Shown piece after piece: positions 51,764-64,000 of a stretch of DNA of 64,000 nt. Source of the stretch: Domibacillus antri. Lineage in GTDB: Bacteria > Bacillota > Bacilli > Bacillales > Domibacillaceae. The position numbers were made by a program, and so were the translations under genes. Numbering within the stretch: position 1 is the stretch's first letter; each line of letters begins with the position of its first letter. The notes under the pieces are model-generated. The model saw nothing but the letters and a program-made list of their open reading frames with translations. It was not told the origin of the DNA and made no database searches. The stretch is from positions 186,001 through 250,000 of the forward strand of contig NZ_MSDU01000008.1 of assembly GCF_001936625.1 (NCBI RefSeq), given 5' to 3'.

Positions 51764-51825
51764 CTTGCGTCACACCTCAATTAATTAATATTCGTGACGA
51801 ATGAACAATATCCTTTTTTTGAACA

Positions 51826-51853
51826 TAAAAATAAGCCGGGAGAAAGCCCGGCC
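51826..51853 (-). terminator. Rho-independent terminator after sigA
   Basis: On the minus strand GCCGGG pairs with CCCGGC around a 6-nt loop, followed by TTATTTTTATG. It closes the dnaG-sigA operon. Confidence 0.82.
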
Positions 51854-51860
51854 TGCTCTT

Positions 51861-52985
51861 TTATTCAAGAAAATCTTTCAGCCGTTTACTGCGGCTCGGA
51901 TGACGCAGTTTGCGTAGTGCTTTTGCTTCAATCTGACGGATCCGTTCGCGCGTTACACCAAATACTTTACCTACTTCTTCCAGTGTTCGTGTCCGTCCAT
52001 CGTCTAAACCAAAGCGAAGACGAAGTACGTTTTCTTCACGGTCTGTCAATGTGTCCAGTACATCTTCGAGCTGTTCTTTTAGCAGCTCATATGCAGCATG
52101 TTCAGACGGCGATGTTGCTTCCTGATCTTCAATGAAGTCGCCGAGATGAGAATCATCCTCTTCGCCGATAGGCGTTTCAAGTGAAACCGGCTCTTGGGCA
52201 ATTTTTAGAATTTCCCTTACTTTTTCCGGCGTTAGATCCATTTCTTCAGCGATTTCTTCCGGTGCCGGCTCACGTCCTAAATCTTGAAGAAGCTGCCGCT
52301 GTACACGAATCAGCTTATTGATGGTTTCCACCATATGAACAGGAATACGAATTGTCCGTGCCTGATCGGCAATGGCCCGTGTAATGGCCTGACGAATCCA
52401 CCACGTTGCGTACGTACTGAACTTGAACCCTTTACGGTAATCAAACTTTTCAACCGCTTTAATTAATCCCATGTTGCCTTCCTGAATTAAATCAAGGAAC
52501 AGCATGCCGCGGCCGACATACCGTTTCGCGATGCTGACAACAAGGCGCAGATTCGCTTCAGCGAGACGCCGCTTAGCTTCTTCATCGCCTTCTTCAATGC
52601 GATGGGCAAGTTCAATTTCTTCCTGAGCGGACAATAAATCGACGCGGCCGATTTCTTTTAAATACATTCGGACCGGATCATTAATTTTTACACCTGGGGG
52701 TACACTTAAGTCGTTTAAGTCGAACTCTTCATTTTCTTTCTCAAGCTCTTGTATATTCGGATCGTCTTCACTGCCATCCTCTTCATCAACAAGATCAATG
52801 CCCTGTTCGGTCAGCGATTCGTAAAATTCATCAATTTGCCCGGAGTCCACTTCAAATGAAGCCAGCTTATCCGCCACATAATTATATGTCAGTTCACCGC
52901 GCTTTTTACCTGTTTCAATAATCAGTTCTTTTGCTTTATCAAGTGTCAATTCAGTTTCTTTGGAACGTGTTGACTTTTCAGTCAT
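51861..52985 (-). CDS. sigA: Primary sigma factor SigA (RpoD)
   Basis: A 374-residue housekeeping sigma-70. Region 1.1 spans about 1-80. Region 1.2 onward begins at [11 protein letters not shown]. Region 2 carries [24 protein letters not shown] and [16 protein letters not shown] for -10 recognition and melting. Region 4 holds the helix-turn-helix [27 protein letters not shown] for -35 binding. The ATG 52985 has AAGGAGGGGG upstream. It follows dnaG by 35 nt in the macromolecular synthesis operon. Confidence 0.97.
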   Translation of the reverse strand: MTEKSTRSKETELTLDKAKELIIETGKKRGELTYNYVADKLASFEVDSGQIDEFYESLTEQGIDLVDEEDGSEDDPNIQELEKENEEFDLNDLSVPPGVKINDPVRMYLKEIGRVDLLSAQEEIELAHRIEEGDEEAKRRLAEANLRLVVSIAKRYVGRGMLFLDLIQEGNMGLIKAVEKFDYRKGFKFSTYATWWIRQAITRAIADQARTIRIPVHMVETINKLIRVQRQLLQDLGREPAPEEIAEEMDLTPEKVREILKIAQEPVSLETPIGEEDDSHLGDFIEDQEATSPSEHAAYELLKEQLEDVLDTLTDREENVLRLRFGLDDGRTRTLEEVGKVFGVTRERIRQIEAKALRKLRHPSRSKRLKDFLE

Positions 52986-53020
52986 GAGTCCCCCTCCTTC
53001 CAACATCCTGGCCGTAACAT

Positions 53021-54832
53021 TTAACGGGAAAGCGATTTTTCAAGCGCAATAATATCCTTCAAAATACGTGCGGCACCAACGTAATCATGCCGCTTTTCAG
53101 CTTCATCACGCTCTCTTTTTTTCTCTTCAATCTGAAAGCGGCTGCGCTGTTTATTAATTTCTTTTACATAATCAAGCAGTTCCTCTTCACTTGGTTCCTC
53201 ATTTACAGTCATCAGGCTGATGTCCACGGCCAGACGGCGCAATTGATCGTCCTGTAAAACCATCAAAAAAGAGGCCGTGTCAGGGTGCTCAGCTTTTTCG
53301 TAATACCCTAAAAGGTACGTATAAAGCGCCTGATGCTCATCAATGGTAAACGGCTCTCCATCCATCATCAACCGGACACGATCTGCGATGTCAGGACTTT
53401 GCAGCATATGGGCAATCAGCCTTCGTTCCGCTGTTTCATGGCGCGGATATTGCCTTACAGGCCTAGCCTTCTGAACGAGGGCATGTTTATTTAGATCTTT
53501 ACGTTCGGGCTGGTCCGTTCTCTTTTTCAGAAAGAACGCTTTTTCCTGCTCCTGTAACGCTTGAAGCGACAATGAAAACTCGCTGGCAAGACGGCGTAAA
53601 TAATGATCGCGCTCCACAGCTTTTTTTAAACCGGCGATTTCATTAAGCACATCCTCAATATAGCGAAACTTCTGCGCTTCATCACGCAAATTTTTTCCGC
53701 GCTTCAAATATTCCATTTTAAACGCCATTAACGTGAGCGATGCATCTTTTACATAAGCTGTAAAGGAGTCAGATCCATTCCGCTTGATAAACTCATCCGG
53801 ATCAAGACCGTCCGGAAGCAGCGTCACATGAACGGTAATTCCTTGTTTATCCAGCATATCAGCCGCTTTGAAAGCTGCATTTACACCGGCCTGATCTCCG
53901 TCATAGCATATCACCGCTTCCTTTGCCGTCCTCTTTAACAGGTAAATGTGCTCTTCTGTCAGTGACGTTCCCATCACGGCAACAGATTGATCAAAGCCGG
54001 CCCGGACTGCAGCAATAACATCCGCAAATCCTTCAAACAAAATAAACTGTTTTTGCCGCTTAATGGCTGTTTTTGCCGCATGGAAATGATACAGAAGACG
54101 GCTTTTATGAAAAATAGGCGTCTCCGGTGAATTCAAATACTTGGGCTGGTCATTACCGAGACTACGGCCCGAAAAACCGACAACCTGCCCTTTTTCATCA
54201 TGCAGCGGAAACATAATACGCCCGCGAAACCGATCATAGTACCGGCCGGTTTCTTCATTTTTCAACAAAAGTCCGGCCTCTTCCATCCGGGCCGGGTCAA
54301 AGCCGCGTTTTTGCAATACATTCAGGCTGAATTCATGCTGCGGCAGCGACCAGCCAATTTGAAAGCGGTCGATGTCGTCCTCTGTAAACCCGCGTTCATG
54401 CAAATAACGAAGGGCCTCACTGCCTTCATCGGTATTCAACAATAAATGCCGGTAAAACTTCGCCATCAGCGTATGCGCCTCGAGAAAATCGGCATATTCA
54501 TTCGTTTTGGGCGACTGAAGGTTTTCTGAAGCGGTAATGTCAATCGCCACGCCTGCGCGGTCCGCAAGCCTGGAAGCTGCTTCAACAAATGAAATTTGAT
54601 CAATTTCCATTAAAAAAGTAAACGCGTTTCCTCCTGCGCCACACCCGAAGCAATGATAAATCTGCTTTTCAGGCGAGACAGAAAAAGAAGGCGAATTTTC
54701 TCCATGAAAAGGACAGAGACCAAAATAGTTGCGGCCCTGTTTTTTTAGCTGTACATAATCGCCAACTACATCGGCAATGTCAACTCCTCGTTTAATCAGC
54801 TGAATCGTTTCTTCAGGAATCCTTGCTGCCAT
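53021..54832 (-). CDS. dnaG: DNA primase DnaG
   Basis: A 603-residue primase that makes RNA primers for replication. Zinc-binding domain CPFH...CFGCGAGG (residues 41-67); RNA polymerase/Toprim core with [17 protein letters not shown] and DGLDPDEF; C-terminal helicase-interacting domain from about 455 ([10 protein letters not shown]). Length is normal. It is the first gene of dnaG-sigA here; the yqxD gene often found before it is absent. Confidence 0.96.
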   Translation of the reverse strand: MAARIPEETIQLIKRGVDIADVVGDYVQLKKQGRNYFGLCPFHGENSPSFSVSPEKQIYHCFGCGAGGNAFTFLMEIDQISFVEAASRLADRAGVAIDITASENLQSPKTNEYADFLEAHTLMAKFYRHLLLNTDEGSEALRYLHERGFTEDDIDRFQIGWSLPQHEFSLNVLQKRGFDPARMEEAGLLLKNEETGRYYDRFRGRIMFPLHDEKGQVVGFSGRSLGNDQPKYLNSPETPIFHKSRLLYHFHAAKTAIKRQKQFILFEGFADVIAAVRAGFDQSVAVMGTSLTEEHIYLLKRTAKEAVICYDGDQAGVNAAFKAADMLDKQGITVHVTLLPDGLDPDEFIKRNGSDSFTAYVKDASLTLMAFKMEYLKRGKNLRDEAQKFRYIEDVLNEIAGLKKAVERDHYLRRLASEFSLSLQALQEQEKAFFLKKRTDQPERKDLNKHALVQKARPVRQYPRHETAERRLIAHMLQSPDIADRVRLMMDGEPFTIDEHQALYTYLLGYYEKAEHPDTASFLMVLQDDQLRRLAVDISLMTVNEEPSEEELLDYVKEINKQRSRFQIEEKKRERDEAEKRHDYVGAARILKDIIALEKSLSR

Positions 54833-55024
54833 GGTTTTATCACCAGCTGTAAAATCGTATTTTGTATTTATTCTACACGCTCGATTAGAATCCTTCTTTC
54901 AAAAGAAAGTTCATGTAAATTTCGTGCGAAAATGGTCGCTTTCAAAATCGAGTTCGCACAGTTAGTTTATTCTTTTGAAGGGGTATCTAAACCTTTTTCG
55001 CTCACATTTTTATCACAATTTTTT

Positions 55025-55053
55025 ATTATAGAACATTTTTATCAAAATGAAAA
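55025..55053 (-). promoter_or_regulatory. Sigma-A promoter before dnaG
   Basis: TTTTCA (-35, 55053-55048) and a perfect TATAAT (-10, 55030-55025) with 17 nt spacing lie about 190 nt before the dnaG start. The rest of the 54833-55024 stretch holds no gene or motif I recognise. Confidence 0.6.
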
Positions 55054-55080
55054 GTACATAATCGGGTGATTATGTACTTT
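55051..55080 (-). terminator. Terminator overlapping the yqfL stop
   Basis: AAAGTACATAATC pairs with GATTATGTACTTT across a 4-nt loop on the minus strand. The arm includes the yqfL stop codon, and a short T run follows. Its 3' arm overlaps the -35 of the dnaG promoter. Confidence 0.75.
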
Positions 55081-55882
55081 TTCGGCTGCGATACATGCTC
55101 ATGATAATATTGGCTGTTTCCTCCACCGCTTTATTTGTTACATCAATGACATCACAGCCGATACGGTCTGTAATATCTTCAAAATATGTCAGTTCTTTAT
55201 TGATCCGCTCCAAATCAGCATAGCTTGCGTTGTCATCAAGCCCGAGCGAAATGAGCCGTTCACGGCGAATTTGATTTAATTTATCCGGACGGATTTTAAG
55301 CCCGATACATTTCTCTTTCGGCACGGAAAATAACTCCTCCGGCGGGTCCACTTCCGGAACTATAGGCACATTTGCCACTTTGACCCTTTTATGAGCCAGA
55401 AATTGTGACAATGGCGTTTTCGATGTACGTGAAACTCCAATTAAAATGATGTCTGCTTTCAATAAACCGCGCGGGTCGCGTCCATCATCATATTTAACGG
55501 CAAACTCAATCGCGTCCACTTTTTTGAAATACTCTTCATCAAGGCGGCGGACAAGTCCCGGTTCAAACAAAGGTTCCATTGAATACATGGATTCAAGCTG
55601 ATCCATCAGCGGGCCGATTAAATCGAACACTTTAATATTTTCCGCTTCCGCAGCCTGCACCATATAGCGGCGGATTTCGGGTTTCACAAGCGTATACACG
55701 ACAATGCCCTGATCTTCTTTTGCCAGGCTGACGACTTCATCAATGTGTGATGAATCTTCTACGTAAGGAAACCGTTTAATGACCGCATGGGGGCCGCTAA
55801 ACTGGCTGAGTGCTGCTTTCGTTACTAGTTCAGCTGTTTCACCAACCGAATCGGATACAATATAAATAATGGGATCATTCAC
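55070..55882 (-). CDS. yqfL: Pyruvate,phosphate dikinase regulatory protein family (YqfL)
   Basis: A 270-residue DUF299 bifunctional ADP-dependent kinase/Pi-dependent pyrophosphorylase. The N-terminus [16 protein letters not shown] and the P-loop-like [13 protein letters not shown] are signatures. In Bacillus, YqfL acts with CcpN in gluconeogenic control. It lies 21 nt after ccpN and is cotranscribed. Confidence 0.93.
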   Translation of the reverse strand: MNDPIIYIVSDSVGETAELVTKAALSQFSGPHAVIKRFPYVEDSSHIDEVVSLAKEDQGIVVYTLVKPEIRRYMVQAAEAENIKVFDLIGPLMDQLESMYSMEPLFEPGLVRRLDEEYFKKVDAIEFAVKYDDGRDPRGLLKADIILIGVSRTSKTPLSQFLAHKRVKVANVPIVPEVDPPEELFSVPKEKCIGLKIRPDKLNQIRRERLISLGLDDNASYADLERINKELTYFEDITDRIGCDVIDVTNKAVEETANIIMSMYRSRKST

Positions 55883-55903
55883 TTATTTTATGCCGCCTTC
55901 CTG

Positions 55904-56542
55904 TTAATGTTCATCATCTGTTAATGAGACAAACGCTCTTGCAATCGTCGTTTTCGTCACACGGCCGGTCACTTCATAGCCTTTTTGTGTCTTTTTGACG
56001 ACCGGCACACAGTCGATCTGCTTTTCCAATAAATTTTTCGCGACATCCAATAAAAGATCGTCTCGTTCGCACACCGCAATATTCGGCATACGCGTCATAA
56101 TGATATTGACCGGCAATGTATTTAAATCCTGCTGGCCAATGCTGGCGCGTAGTAAATCTTTCCGCGATAAAACACCCGATAAACAGACGGAATCGTCGAC
56201 CACAAAAAGTGTACCGACATCTTCCAGAAACATTGTCACGATTGCGTCGTAAACGGTTGACTGCTCTTTTACGACAACAGGGACTGCCTGGAAATCACGC
56301 ACGTACAGCTTCATTAAATTTTCTGTAAGCAGCTGCGTGCCCGACTTTCCTGTATAAAAATAGCCCACGCGCGGACGCGCATCCAGAAACCCCGCCATCG
56401 TTAAAATAGCCAGGTCCGGACGCAGTGTTGCGCGGGTTAAATGGAGTTGTTCCGCAATATTTTCGCCGGTAATCGGTCCATTCTTTTTGACGATTTCCAG
56501 TATTTTTTCCTGCCGTTTATTGAGCTCGATTGTCCTCACCAT
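55904..56542 (-). CDS. ccpN: Transcriptional regulator CcpN
   Basis: A 212-residue repressor of gluconeogenic genes (gapB, pckA) in B. subtilis. An N-terminal helix-turn-helix (IELNKRQEKILEIVKKNGPITGENIAEQLHLTRATLRPDLA) is followed by two CBS domains (about 80-140 and 145-205) that sense adenine nucleotides. It forms an operon with yqfL, as in B. subtilis. Confidence 0.93.
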   Translation of the reverse strand: MVRTIELNKRQEKILEIVKKNGPITGENIAEQLHLTRATLRPDLAILTMAGFLDARPRVGYFYTGKSGTQLLTENLMKLYVRDFQAVPVVVKEQSTVYDAIVTMFLEDVGTLFVVDDSVCLSGVLSRKDLLRASIGQQDLNTLPVNIIMTRMPNIAVCERDDLLLDVAKNLLEKQIDCVPVVKKTQKGYEVTGRVTKTTIARAFVSLTDDEH

Positions 56543-56640
56543 CCCGTCAAAATAAATCCCATTTTCAATGTGTTATATGATTTATTCATTATTATATACT
56601 ATTTCAGCAAAATGCACACCGGGTTGTGAAGGAAAGACGT

Positions 56641-58713
56641 TTATTTTACCATGACGGCTGGTACGTCAGCGAATTCAAGAATGTAAGCAGCGAGACGGCT
56701 CATGAAAGCAAGACGGTTTTGCTTCACTTTTTCATCTTCCGCCATGACCATTGTGTTTTCAAAATATTGTTCAATCATTGGTTTTAATCTGGCAAGCAAT
56801 TCGTAGCGGGCATTCATGGAATCAACCTGCTGCCATGCCGATTCAAGAGCTGCATATGCACTGTACAGCTGCTTTTCTGCTTCATTTTCAAAAAGTGCGG
56901 GATCCACATCGCGGTTTCCTTCCGCTTTTTTGGAAATGTTCACAACGCGGCTGAGCGCTTCCATCGTTTCTTTAAAACCGGCATCCTCTTTATGTTTCAT
57001 TAAAACAGACGCTGCTTCGTCTGTTTCTTTGAGTGTACCGCTGTTTTTCGCAAGAACGGCATCAATGATATCATAGCGGATGCCTTTTTCCTGCAAAATG
57101 TGTTTCACACGAAGCGCAAAAAACGCGGTCAATTCCTCATGTAAAGTGTCTGCCTCTTTGCCGCCAATGTTATCCTTCAGTACCTCTTCTACCGCCACTT
57201 GAATGACATCGGCTAGCGGTACGTTCCATTCATGTTCCATCATGGTTTGAACAACACCTGCTGCCTGCCGGCGAAGCGCATAAGGATCCTGTGAACCCGT
57301 TGGAATAATTCCGACGGCAAAACACGCCGTAATCGTATCCAGCTTGTCCGCCAGACTGACGAGCGCACCCGTTTCGGTGGATGGCACCGTATCCTCTGCA
57401 AAGCGCGGCTTGTAATGTTCGTTCACCGCTACCGCTACTTCTTCTTTTTCTCCTTTTTGACGGGCATATTTTTCACCCATCACCCCTTGCAGTTCAGGGA
57501 ATTCGTATACCATTAGTGTCACAAGGTCAAATTTGCAAATTTGTGCGGCACGGTCTGTTGATGCCTTCACATCCTCTGACGCATTTGTTAAAACCCCAAG
57601 TGCCGATGCTATACGGCGAATGCGGGCTACTTTTTCAGAAAGCGTACCGATTTTTTCATGATAAACGATTTTTTCCAATTTTTTCAATAGGTCATCAATG
57701 TCCGCTTTTTGATCTTCTTTATAAAAGAAATCTGCATCCGCAAGACGGGCGCGCAATACTTTTTCGTTACCACGGGCTACTTTGACCATTGCGTGATTGT
57801 TTCCATTGCGCACCGTAACAAAGTATGGAAGCAGTGTACCTTCCGCGTTTTTGACCGGGAAGTAGCGCTGATGTTCTTTCATCGATGTGATTAAAACCTC
57901 TTCCGGCAGCGCAAGAAACTCTTCATTAAATGAACCTGCCAAGGCCGTCGGATATTCAACCAGATTATTGACTTCTTCCAGCAGCGATTCATCAACCGGA
58001 ATGATCCAGCTGTTTTCTTGTTCCAGGGTTTTCAGGCCTTCTAAAATCATGCTGCGCCGCTCGTCCGGACTTGCAATAACGAACTGCTTCTTTAATGTTT
58101 CCTGATACGAAGAAGCATCTGCCACGCTGGCCGTTGTTCCAAGGAAGCGGTGGCCTTTTGTTTCATTCCCTGACTGTACACCAGCCATTTCAAAAGGAAT
58201 CACTTCTTTGCCAAACAAAGCAATGACCCATTTAATTGGACGGACATAACGGATCTCACTGCTGCCCCAGCGCATGTTTTTGCCGAATGTCAGACTTAAC
58301 GCCACATCTTTTAACGCCGGCAAAAGCTCTGCCGTTTGACGTCCCTTCACAAATTTATTGACATGGGCATATTCCACGCCGTTTACTTCTTTAAAGAAAA
58401 TATCGTCTACCGACATGCCCTGCCCTTTTGCAAAACCGATGGCCGCTTTTGACCATTCTCCATCTTCAGACTGCGCAATTTTTTTCGCCGGGCCTTTCGC
58501 TTCTTCATTTACATCCGCCTGTGCTTCCGCCGCATCTTTTACAATGACAGCAAGACGGCGCGGTGTAGAGTACAGCTGCACATCTCCATGCTCAATATTT
58601 TGTTCCGTTAAAAATTTACGTACTTTCTCACCAAGCTGATTCATAGACTGTGTCACAAAACGAGCCGGCATTTCTTCCAATCCGATTTCGAGTAAGATGT
58701 CCTGTTTAATCAT
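56641..58713 (-). CDS. glyS: Glycyl-tRNA synthetase beta subunit
   Basis: A 690-residue beta subunit of the alpha2-beta2 enzyme. The start is the typical [16 protein letters not shown]. The HD-like part and the C-terminal anticodon-binding domain ([27 protein letters not shown]) are visible. It overlaps glyQ by 8 nt. Confidence 0.96.
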   Translation of the reverse strand: MIKQDILLEIGLEEMPARFVTQSMNQLGEKVRKFLTEQNIEHGDVQLYSTPRRLAVIVKDAAEAQADVNEEAKGPAKKIAQSEDGEWSKAAIGFAKGQGMSVDDIFFKEVNGVEYAHVNKFVKGRQTAELLPALKDVALSLTFGKNMRWGSSEIRYVRPIKWVIALFGKEVIPFEMAGVQSGNETKGHRFLGTTASVADASSYQETLKKQFVIASPDERRSMILEGLKTLEQENSWIIPVDESLLEEVNNLVEYPTALAGSFNEEFLALPEEVLITSMKEHQRYFPVKNAEGTLLPYFVTVRNGNNHAMVKVARGNEKVLRARLADADFFYKEDQKADIDDLLKKLEKIVYHEKIGTLSEKVARIRRIASALGVLTNASEDVKASTDRAAQICKFDLVTLMVYEFPELQGVMGEKYARQKGEKEEVAVAVNEHYKPRFAEDTVPSTETGALVSLADKLDTITACFAVGIIPTGSQDPYALRRQAAGVVQTMMEHEWNVPLADVIQVAVEEVLKDNIGGKEADTLHEELTAFFALRVKHILQEKGIRYDIIDAVLAKNSGTLKETDEAASVLMKHKEDAGFKETMEALSRVVNISKKAEGNRDVDPALFENEAEKQLYSAYAALESAWQQVDSMNARYELLARLKPMIEQYFENTMVMAEDEKVKQNRLAFMSRLAAYILEFADVPAVMVK

Positions 58714-59596
58714 GAGTTTCGTCTCCTTTCCGGTTCAAAATCGGGAAGCCTAATTTTTCCCGCTCATCATAAAATGTTTTGGCGACCTGGCGGGCAAGAT
58801 TGCGCATCCGTCCAATATAAGCGGTACGCTCTGTAACGGAAATGGCCCCGCGCGCATCAAGTACATTAAAAACATGCGAACATTTCAGTACATAATCGTA
58901 TGCCGGATGAACGAGTCCCTCATCCATTTGGCGTTTTGCTTCTTTTTCATAAACGCCGAATAAGTTAAATAACATATCCGGATCAGACGTTTTAAATGTG
59001 TATGTGGAATGTTCAAATTCCGGCTGATAAAAAATATCATGAACGGTAAACCCGTTTGTCCATTCGAGTTCAAACACGTTTTCTTTATCTTGAATATACG
59101 AAGCAAGGCGCTCGATCCCATAGGTAATCTCAACGGATACTGGCTTGCATTCGAGACCGCCCACCTGCTGGAAATACGTAAACTGCGTAATTTCCATACC
59201 GTCAAGCCAAACTTCCCAGCCAAGCCCCGCACAGCCAAGGGATGGATTTTCCCAGTTGTCTTCGACGAAGCGGATGTCGTGTTCAAGCGGATCAATGCCG
59301 AGTGCTTTTAGTGAATCAAGATACAGTTCCTGAATGTTATCAGGCGAAGGCTTCATGATAACCTGGAACTGATGATGCTGATACAGACGGTTCGGGTTTT
59401 CACCGTAGCGTCCATCTGCCGGACGACGGCTCGGCTCTACGTACGCCACATTCCACGGTTCCGGTCCAATCGCCCGCAAAAATGTATACGGACTCATCGT
59501 CCCTGCCCCTTTTTCAACATCATACGCCTGCATTAAAATACAGCCCTGATCCGACCAGTGCTTTTGCAGCGTTAAAATCATTTCTTGAATATTCAT
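58706..59596 (-). CDS. glyQ: Glycyl-tRNA synthetase alpha subunit
   Basis: A 296-residue catalytic subunit of class II glycyl-tRNA synthetase: [33 protein letters not shown], then [28 protein letters not shown] (motif 2 region) and [21 protein letters not shown]. It is preceded by a glycine T-box leader and has GGAGG before the ATG. Confidence 0.97.
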   Translation of the reverse strand: MNIQEMILTLQKHWSDQGCILMQAYDVEKGAGTMSPYTFLRAIGPEPWNVAYVEPSRRPADGRYGENPNRLYQHHQFQVIMKPSPDNIQELYLDSLKALGIDPLEHDIRFVEDNWENPSLGCAGLGWEVWLDGMEITQFTYFQQVGGLECKPVSVEITYGIERLASYIQDKENVFELEWTNGFTVHDIFYQPEFEHSTYTFKTSDPDMLFNLFGVYEKEAKRQMDEGLVHPAYDYVLKCSHVFNVLDARGAISVTERTAYIGRMRNLARQVAKTFYDEREKLGFPILNRKGDETHD

Positions 59597-59611
59597 CTCT
59601 GTTTCCTCCTT

Positions 59612-59850
59612 TTTTCTGCAGCAAAAAACCCGTCCCTATGTACAATAATGTCCTTGTACATAGGGACGGGTCATATATACCCGCGGTTCCACCCTACTTG
59701 CCTGAAAACCGGCCTCTTTTTTCCGCTATCCGCTCCGGAGTGCCTTTCCGCGCTTTTCTTTTCCCCGGCTTCCACTATCCCGGGTTCGCTTAAAAAGAAT
59801 GTATCGCGTACTTCTTTCCATCATCGCAGCTGTTATTTCATTTCGTATGT
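59612..59850 (-). promoter_or_regulatory. T-box riboswitch leader of glyQS
   Basis: The T-box AAGTAGGGTGGAACCGCG lies at 59699-59682. It is followed by a terminator stem of 17 bp (59671-59655 with 59644-59628) and six T residues. Upstream GC-rich hairpins (59700-59800) would form stem I. Uncharged tRNA-Gly should pair with the T-box and prevent termination. I did not fix the specifier codon; end points are approximate. Confidence 0.92.
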
Positions 59851-59856
59851 TAAAAA

Positions 59857-59883
59857 AGTATAGTAAAAATGATTTTTTGTCAA
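59857..59883 (-). promoter_or_regulatory. Candidate promoter of the glyQS leader
   Basis: A perfect TTGACA (59883-59878) lies across the recO stop. TATACT (59862-59857) is 15 nt away, slightly short; TACTTT at 17 nt is an alternative -10. Confidence 0.6.
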
Positions 59884-60659
59884 TCATCATTCCTTTGTTC
59901 TTTCCCATTAAAAGCATGATCAAATTGCTCCATTTGTTCCAAAAAACGGCGTGATTTCAAATAAAGCCCAACGTATTCATCATAGTACATGGAAATGGCT
60001 GCGCGCAGTTCTTTTTTTGTCGCTTCTTTTACATCGATTTTGCCGAGACGTTCAAGGTCAAAAAAATAAAATAACCGCAGCAGGCGAATGGCGGCCGGAG
60101 TAAGCGGCAAAAAGTGCGGGTCCCGTTCAAAACAGCGGTGGCAGATCAGTCCATTTTCCCGAATCGAAAAACCAAATTTCCCTTCTGTTTCACCGCAAAC
60201 TGCGCAGGCAGACATTTCCGGATGCATTCCAGCCTGCGAGAGCATTTTCATTTCAAAAATATTTGTTACAATTGCAGGGTCGACTCCTTCATTTATGTAA
60301 TCGAGACTTTTTTGCAGCAAATGAAATAAATGAGGATTCGCCTCGCCATCTTCGGTTGTTTTGTCGGTCAATTCAACGATATACGCAGCATATGCTGTTT
60401 TCGTTAAGTCCTCCCGAATACGGCGCATGGACGAAAATGCTTCCCCTTGCTGCATAGTGCCAAGGCCTCGGCCGCCCTGGATAAGAAAAAAACCATGTGT
60501 AAACGGCTGGGTTACTCCGGACAACCGGCTGTTTGTTTTTTTCGCGCCTCTTGCAACAGCGGCTTTTTTGCCTTTTTCATGTGTAAACATCGTCACGATT
60601 TTATTTGTTTCACCATAATCGTTTGTCCGGAGCACAATGCCTTCCACTTTTTCAAGCAT
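59880..60659 (-). CDS. recO: DNA repair protein RecO
   Basis: A 259-residue recombination mediator that helps load RecA with RecR. The N-terminal OB fold ([26 protein letters not shown]) is followed by a helical domain with the zinc-like C...C...C..C group (CAVCGE and LICHRCFE). It follows era by 24 nt; the small yqzL gene that separates them in B. subtilis is absent. Confidence 0.95.
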   Translation of the reverse strand: MLEKVEGIVLRTNDYGETNKIVTMFTHEKGKKAAVARGAKKTNSRLSGVTQPFTHGFFLIQGGRGLGTMQQGEAFSSMRRIREDLTKTAYAAYIVELTDKTTEDGEANPHLFHLLQKSLDYINEGVDPAIVTNIFEMKMLSQAGMHPEMSACAVCGETEGKFGFSIRENGLICHRCFERDPHFLPLTPAAIRLLRLFYFFDLERLGKIDVKEATKKELRAAISMYYDEYVGLYLKSRRFLEQMEQFDHAFNGKEQRNDD

Positions 60660-60683
60660 GACCTCAACCCCTTATGAAGCGCC

Positions 60684-62352
<1,669 letters not shown>

Positions 62353-62375
<23 letters not shown>

Positions 62376-62820
62376 CAAGAATCTCTTTTTGCCGGCCAAA
62401 CATTTCTTTTTCATCTTCTTCTGTCATATGGTCATAACCAAGCAGATGAAGAAATCCGTGCACTGTTAAAAAACCGAGCTCTCTTTCAAAGGAGTGTCCA
62501 TAGTCTTCCGCCTGTTCCTTTGCCCGTTCGACCGAAATAATAATATCTCCAAGTACACGGGGCATATCCGCACCGGTAATCGCTACCTCATCTTCGCCCA
62601 TTTCTTCGAGCGCGAATGAGATGACGTCCGTCGGTGCATCTTTATCACGGTATTCCCGGTTAATTTCTTGTATGCGGTCATTTGTTACAAACGTTACCGA
62701 GACTTCACTGCCGTCCGGAATGCTTTCCTTTTCCGCCGCAAACTGGAGGAGATCTTCTGACAGCTTGGCCGCATCTTCCGGCAGGCTGTTTGTTTCATCA
62801 AGAAAATCAACGTCGAGTGC
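62353..62820 (-). CDS. ybeY: Endoribonuclease YbeY
   Basis: A 155-residue zinc-dependent RNase for 16S rRNA maturation and ribosome quality control. The zinc site is the H-x3-H-x5-H motif in [11 protein letters not shown]. The ATG 62820 has AAAGGAG about 10 nt upstream; the frame opens to 62895 inside phoH. It overlaps phoH by 14 nt, with no pgpH (yqfF) gene between. Confidence 0.95.
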
Positions 62821-63796
62821 CATTCGTGTCGTCTCCTTTTTCCGCTTTTTCATACGCATTAATGACTTTCGCCACGAGCGGGTGACGGACAACATCGCTT
62901 TGGTTCAAATAAACAAACGAAATGCCGCTTGTATTTTCTAATATCCGTTCAGCCGAAACAAGTCCGGATACCGCCCCTTTCGGCAAATCAATCTGCGTCC
63001 GGTCGCCCGTAATCACCATCTTAGAGCCAAATCCGAGACGGGTTAAAAACATTTTCATTTGCGCATTTGTCGTATTTTGGGCTTCATCCAGAATGACGAA
63101 CGCATCGTCAAGTGTCCGGCCGCGCATGTACGCAAGGGGAGCAATTTCGATTGTACCGCGTTCAATCATCCGGTCCGTATGCTCTGCGCCAAGAACATCA
63201 TGAAGTGCATCGTAAAGGGGACGCAAATAAGGGTCCACTTTTTCCTTTAAGTCACCTGGCAAAAAACCGAGGCTTTCTCCCGCTTCCACTGCCGGCCGCG
63301 TTAAAATAATGCGTTTTACACGGCTGTTTTTCAGCGCACGGACGGCCATCACAACCGCCAAATACGTTTTTCCGGTTCCGGCAGGACCAATTCCGAAAAC
63401 GAGATCTTTACTGCGAATCGCTTCGATGTAGTCACGCTGTCCAAGCGTTTTAATACGGATCGATTTGCCCTTCGCATTTTTTGTAATTTCTTCTTCGTAT
63501 AATTCATCAAGATATTCAATCGTGCCGTTCTTCGCCATTTGTACAGCGTTGATGACATCTCGTTCACTAATGTTAATTTGCTTGCGAATGACAGCAAGCA
63601 GCTGTTCGACCACTATGCGGGCCTTTTCCACATTTTCTGCCAATCCGCTCAAGTGGACGGCGTCACCGCGCGTGACGATGGAAACATGAAATTCTTCTTC
63701 CATAATCGTTAAATTACGGTCGGATACGCCAAACAATAAAACCGCTTCGTTTTGGTCGCCAAGTGCGACGGCTGCTGTCTTCATTTCTTCCTGCAT
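62807..63796 (-). CDS. phoH: PhoH-family ATPase
   Basis: A 329-residue cytosolic protein. An N-terminal KH-like part precedes the P-loop ATPase domain with Walker [14 protein letters not shown] and Walker [13 protein letters not shown]. Arg-rich motifs such as [10 protein letters not shown] belong to the family. It is linked to RNA metabolism and associated with YbeY. GGAGAA lies 8 nt before the ATG. It follows yqfD by 25 nt. Confidence 0.95.
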   Translation of the reverse strand: MQEEMKTAAVALGDQNEAVLLFGVSDRNLTIMEEEFHVSIVTRGDAVHLSGLAENVEKARIVVEQLLAVIRKQINISERDVINAVQMAKNGTIEYLDELYEEEITKNAKGKSIRIKTLGQRDYIEAIRSKDLVFGIGPAGTGKTYLAVVMAVRALKNSRVKRIILTRPAVEAGESLGFLPGDLKEKVDPYLRPLYDALHDVLGAEHTDRMIERGTIEIAPLAYMRGRTLDDAFVILDEAQNTTNAQMKMFLTRLGFGSKMVITGDRTQIDLPKGAVSGLVSAERILENTSGISFVYLNQSDVVRHPLVAKVINAYEKAEKGDDTNGTRR

Positions 63797-63821
63797 TCAC
63801 TGATTCTCCTTAGCTGCCAGG

Positions 63822-64000
63822 TTAGTTAATTGCAATATTTTCAAGTACTTGGAAGTGTATAATCATCTTTACTTTACCATTATCAACCCGCTTCTGTAAA
63901 ACGTTTTCGCCTTGAACACGCGCCTTTTCAGGAAGCCTTGCCATCATGGCTGTCCGAGCTGTCTGCATAGCTCTTTTTTCGATTTCACTTTCCGTTTCAA
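63822..64000 (-). CDS. yqfD: YqfD sporulation protein (C-terminal end; 5' part beyond window)
   Basis: The last 59 residues lie in the window: a charged helix (ESEIEKRAMQTARTAMMARL), then GENVLQKRVDNGKVKMIIHFQVLENIA. This ending is typical of YqfD, a conserved mother-cell sporulation protein that precedes phoH in Bacillus. The N-terminal part is outside the window. Confidence 0.88.
   Translation of the reverse strand, partial: ETESEIEKRAMQTARTAMMARLPEKARVQGENVLQKRVDNGKVKMIIHFQVLENIAIN

Noticed and set aside
54833-55024. Small gene (yqxD remnant) in the gap before dnaG
   Set aside because: No reading frame with a start, ribosome-binding site or recognisable DUF188 residues. It reads as plain leader sequence.

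Overview
The window is a chromosomal segment from an endospore-forming, naturally competent member of the Bacillaceae. The evidence is the gene order, which follows the Bacillus subtilis yqf-yqg-yqh region: spoIIIA, efp, yqhTSRQ, lipM, yqhL, yqhHG, comG, yqgY, mgsR, yqgXW, ltaS, glcK-yqgQ-yqgP, yqgN-rpmG, pst, pbpA, sodA, ispG, zur-znuBC, nfo, cshB, ispH, yqfO-trmK, cccA, sigA-dnaG, yqfL-ccpN, glySQ, recO, era, cdd, dgkA, ybeY, phoH, yqfD. It is not B. subtilis itself. At this locus it lacks mntR, gcvT-gcvPAB, sinIR-tapA-sipW-tasA, pgpH (yqfF), yqxD and yqzL, and it carries insertions at several points. I saw no rRNA or tRNA gene, CRISPR array or insertion sequence.

Layout. 1-5183 (-): end of spoIIIAB, spoIIIAA, an acyl-CoA-dehydrogenase-fold gene, efp, an M24 peptidase, aroQ and yqhR; yqhQ and a small membrane gene face the other way. 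6741-10172 (-): nrdJ, a B12-dependent ribonucleotide reductase, split by a 752-nt group I intron and controlled by tandem NrdR boxes. 10280-14255: lipM, the rhodanese YqhL, and YqhH/YqhG. 14252-18166 (-): the seven-gene comG pseudopilus operon. 18296-21024: small stress and redox genes, including a SufR-like regulator facing mgsR across a Fur/PerR-like box. 21095-26714 (-): ltaS, glcK-yqgQ-yqgP, yqgN, rpmG. 26766-30498 (-): a three-gene accessory carbohydrate cluster made of an NDP-sugar pyrophosphorylase, a degenerate GH57-GT4 fusion and a DUF4912 protein with an HTH-like N-terminus. 30651-31471: two small coupled genes. 31518-35383 (-): pstSCAB under four PhoP repeats. 35424-40061 (-): pbpA, sodA and a Na/Pi symporter.

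40297-42604 (+): yqgB, ispG, yqfW. 42617-44716 (-): zur-znuB-znuC with a Zur-like operator. 44769-51763: yqfT, nfo, cshB, yqfQ, ispH, yqfO, trmK, cccA and an unrecognised membrane protein. 51861-64000 (-): the sigA-dnaG macromolecular synthesis operon, yqfL-ccpN, T-box-controlled glyQS, recO-era-cdd-dgkA-ybeY-phoH and the end of yqfD.

How the genes work together. Phosphate uptake is grouped in pst and the Na/Pi symporter. Zinc is handled by zur-znuBC, and L33 here is a cysteine-poor form. MEP isoprenoid synthesis is represented by ispG and ispH. Envelope genes are ltaS, pbpA and dgkA. The most unusual parts are the nrdJ intron with its broken homing-endonuclease reading frame, and the DUF4912/pseudo-GH57-GT4/NDP-sugar cluster.
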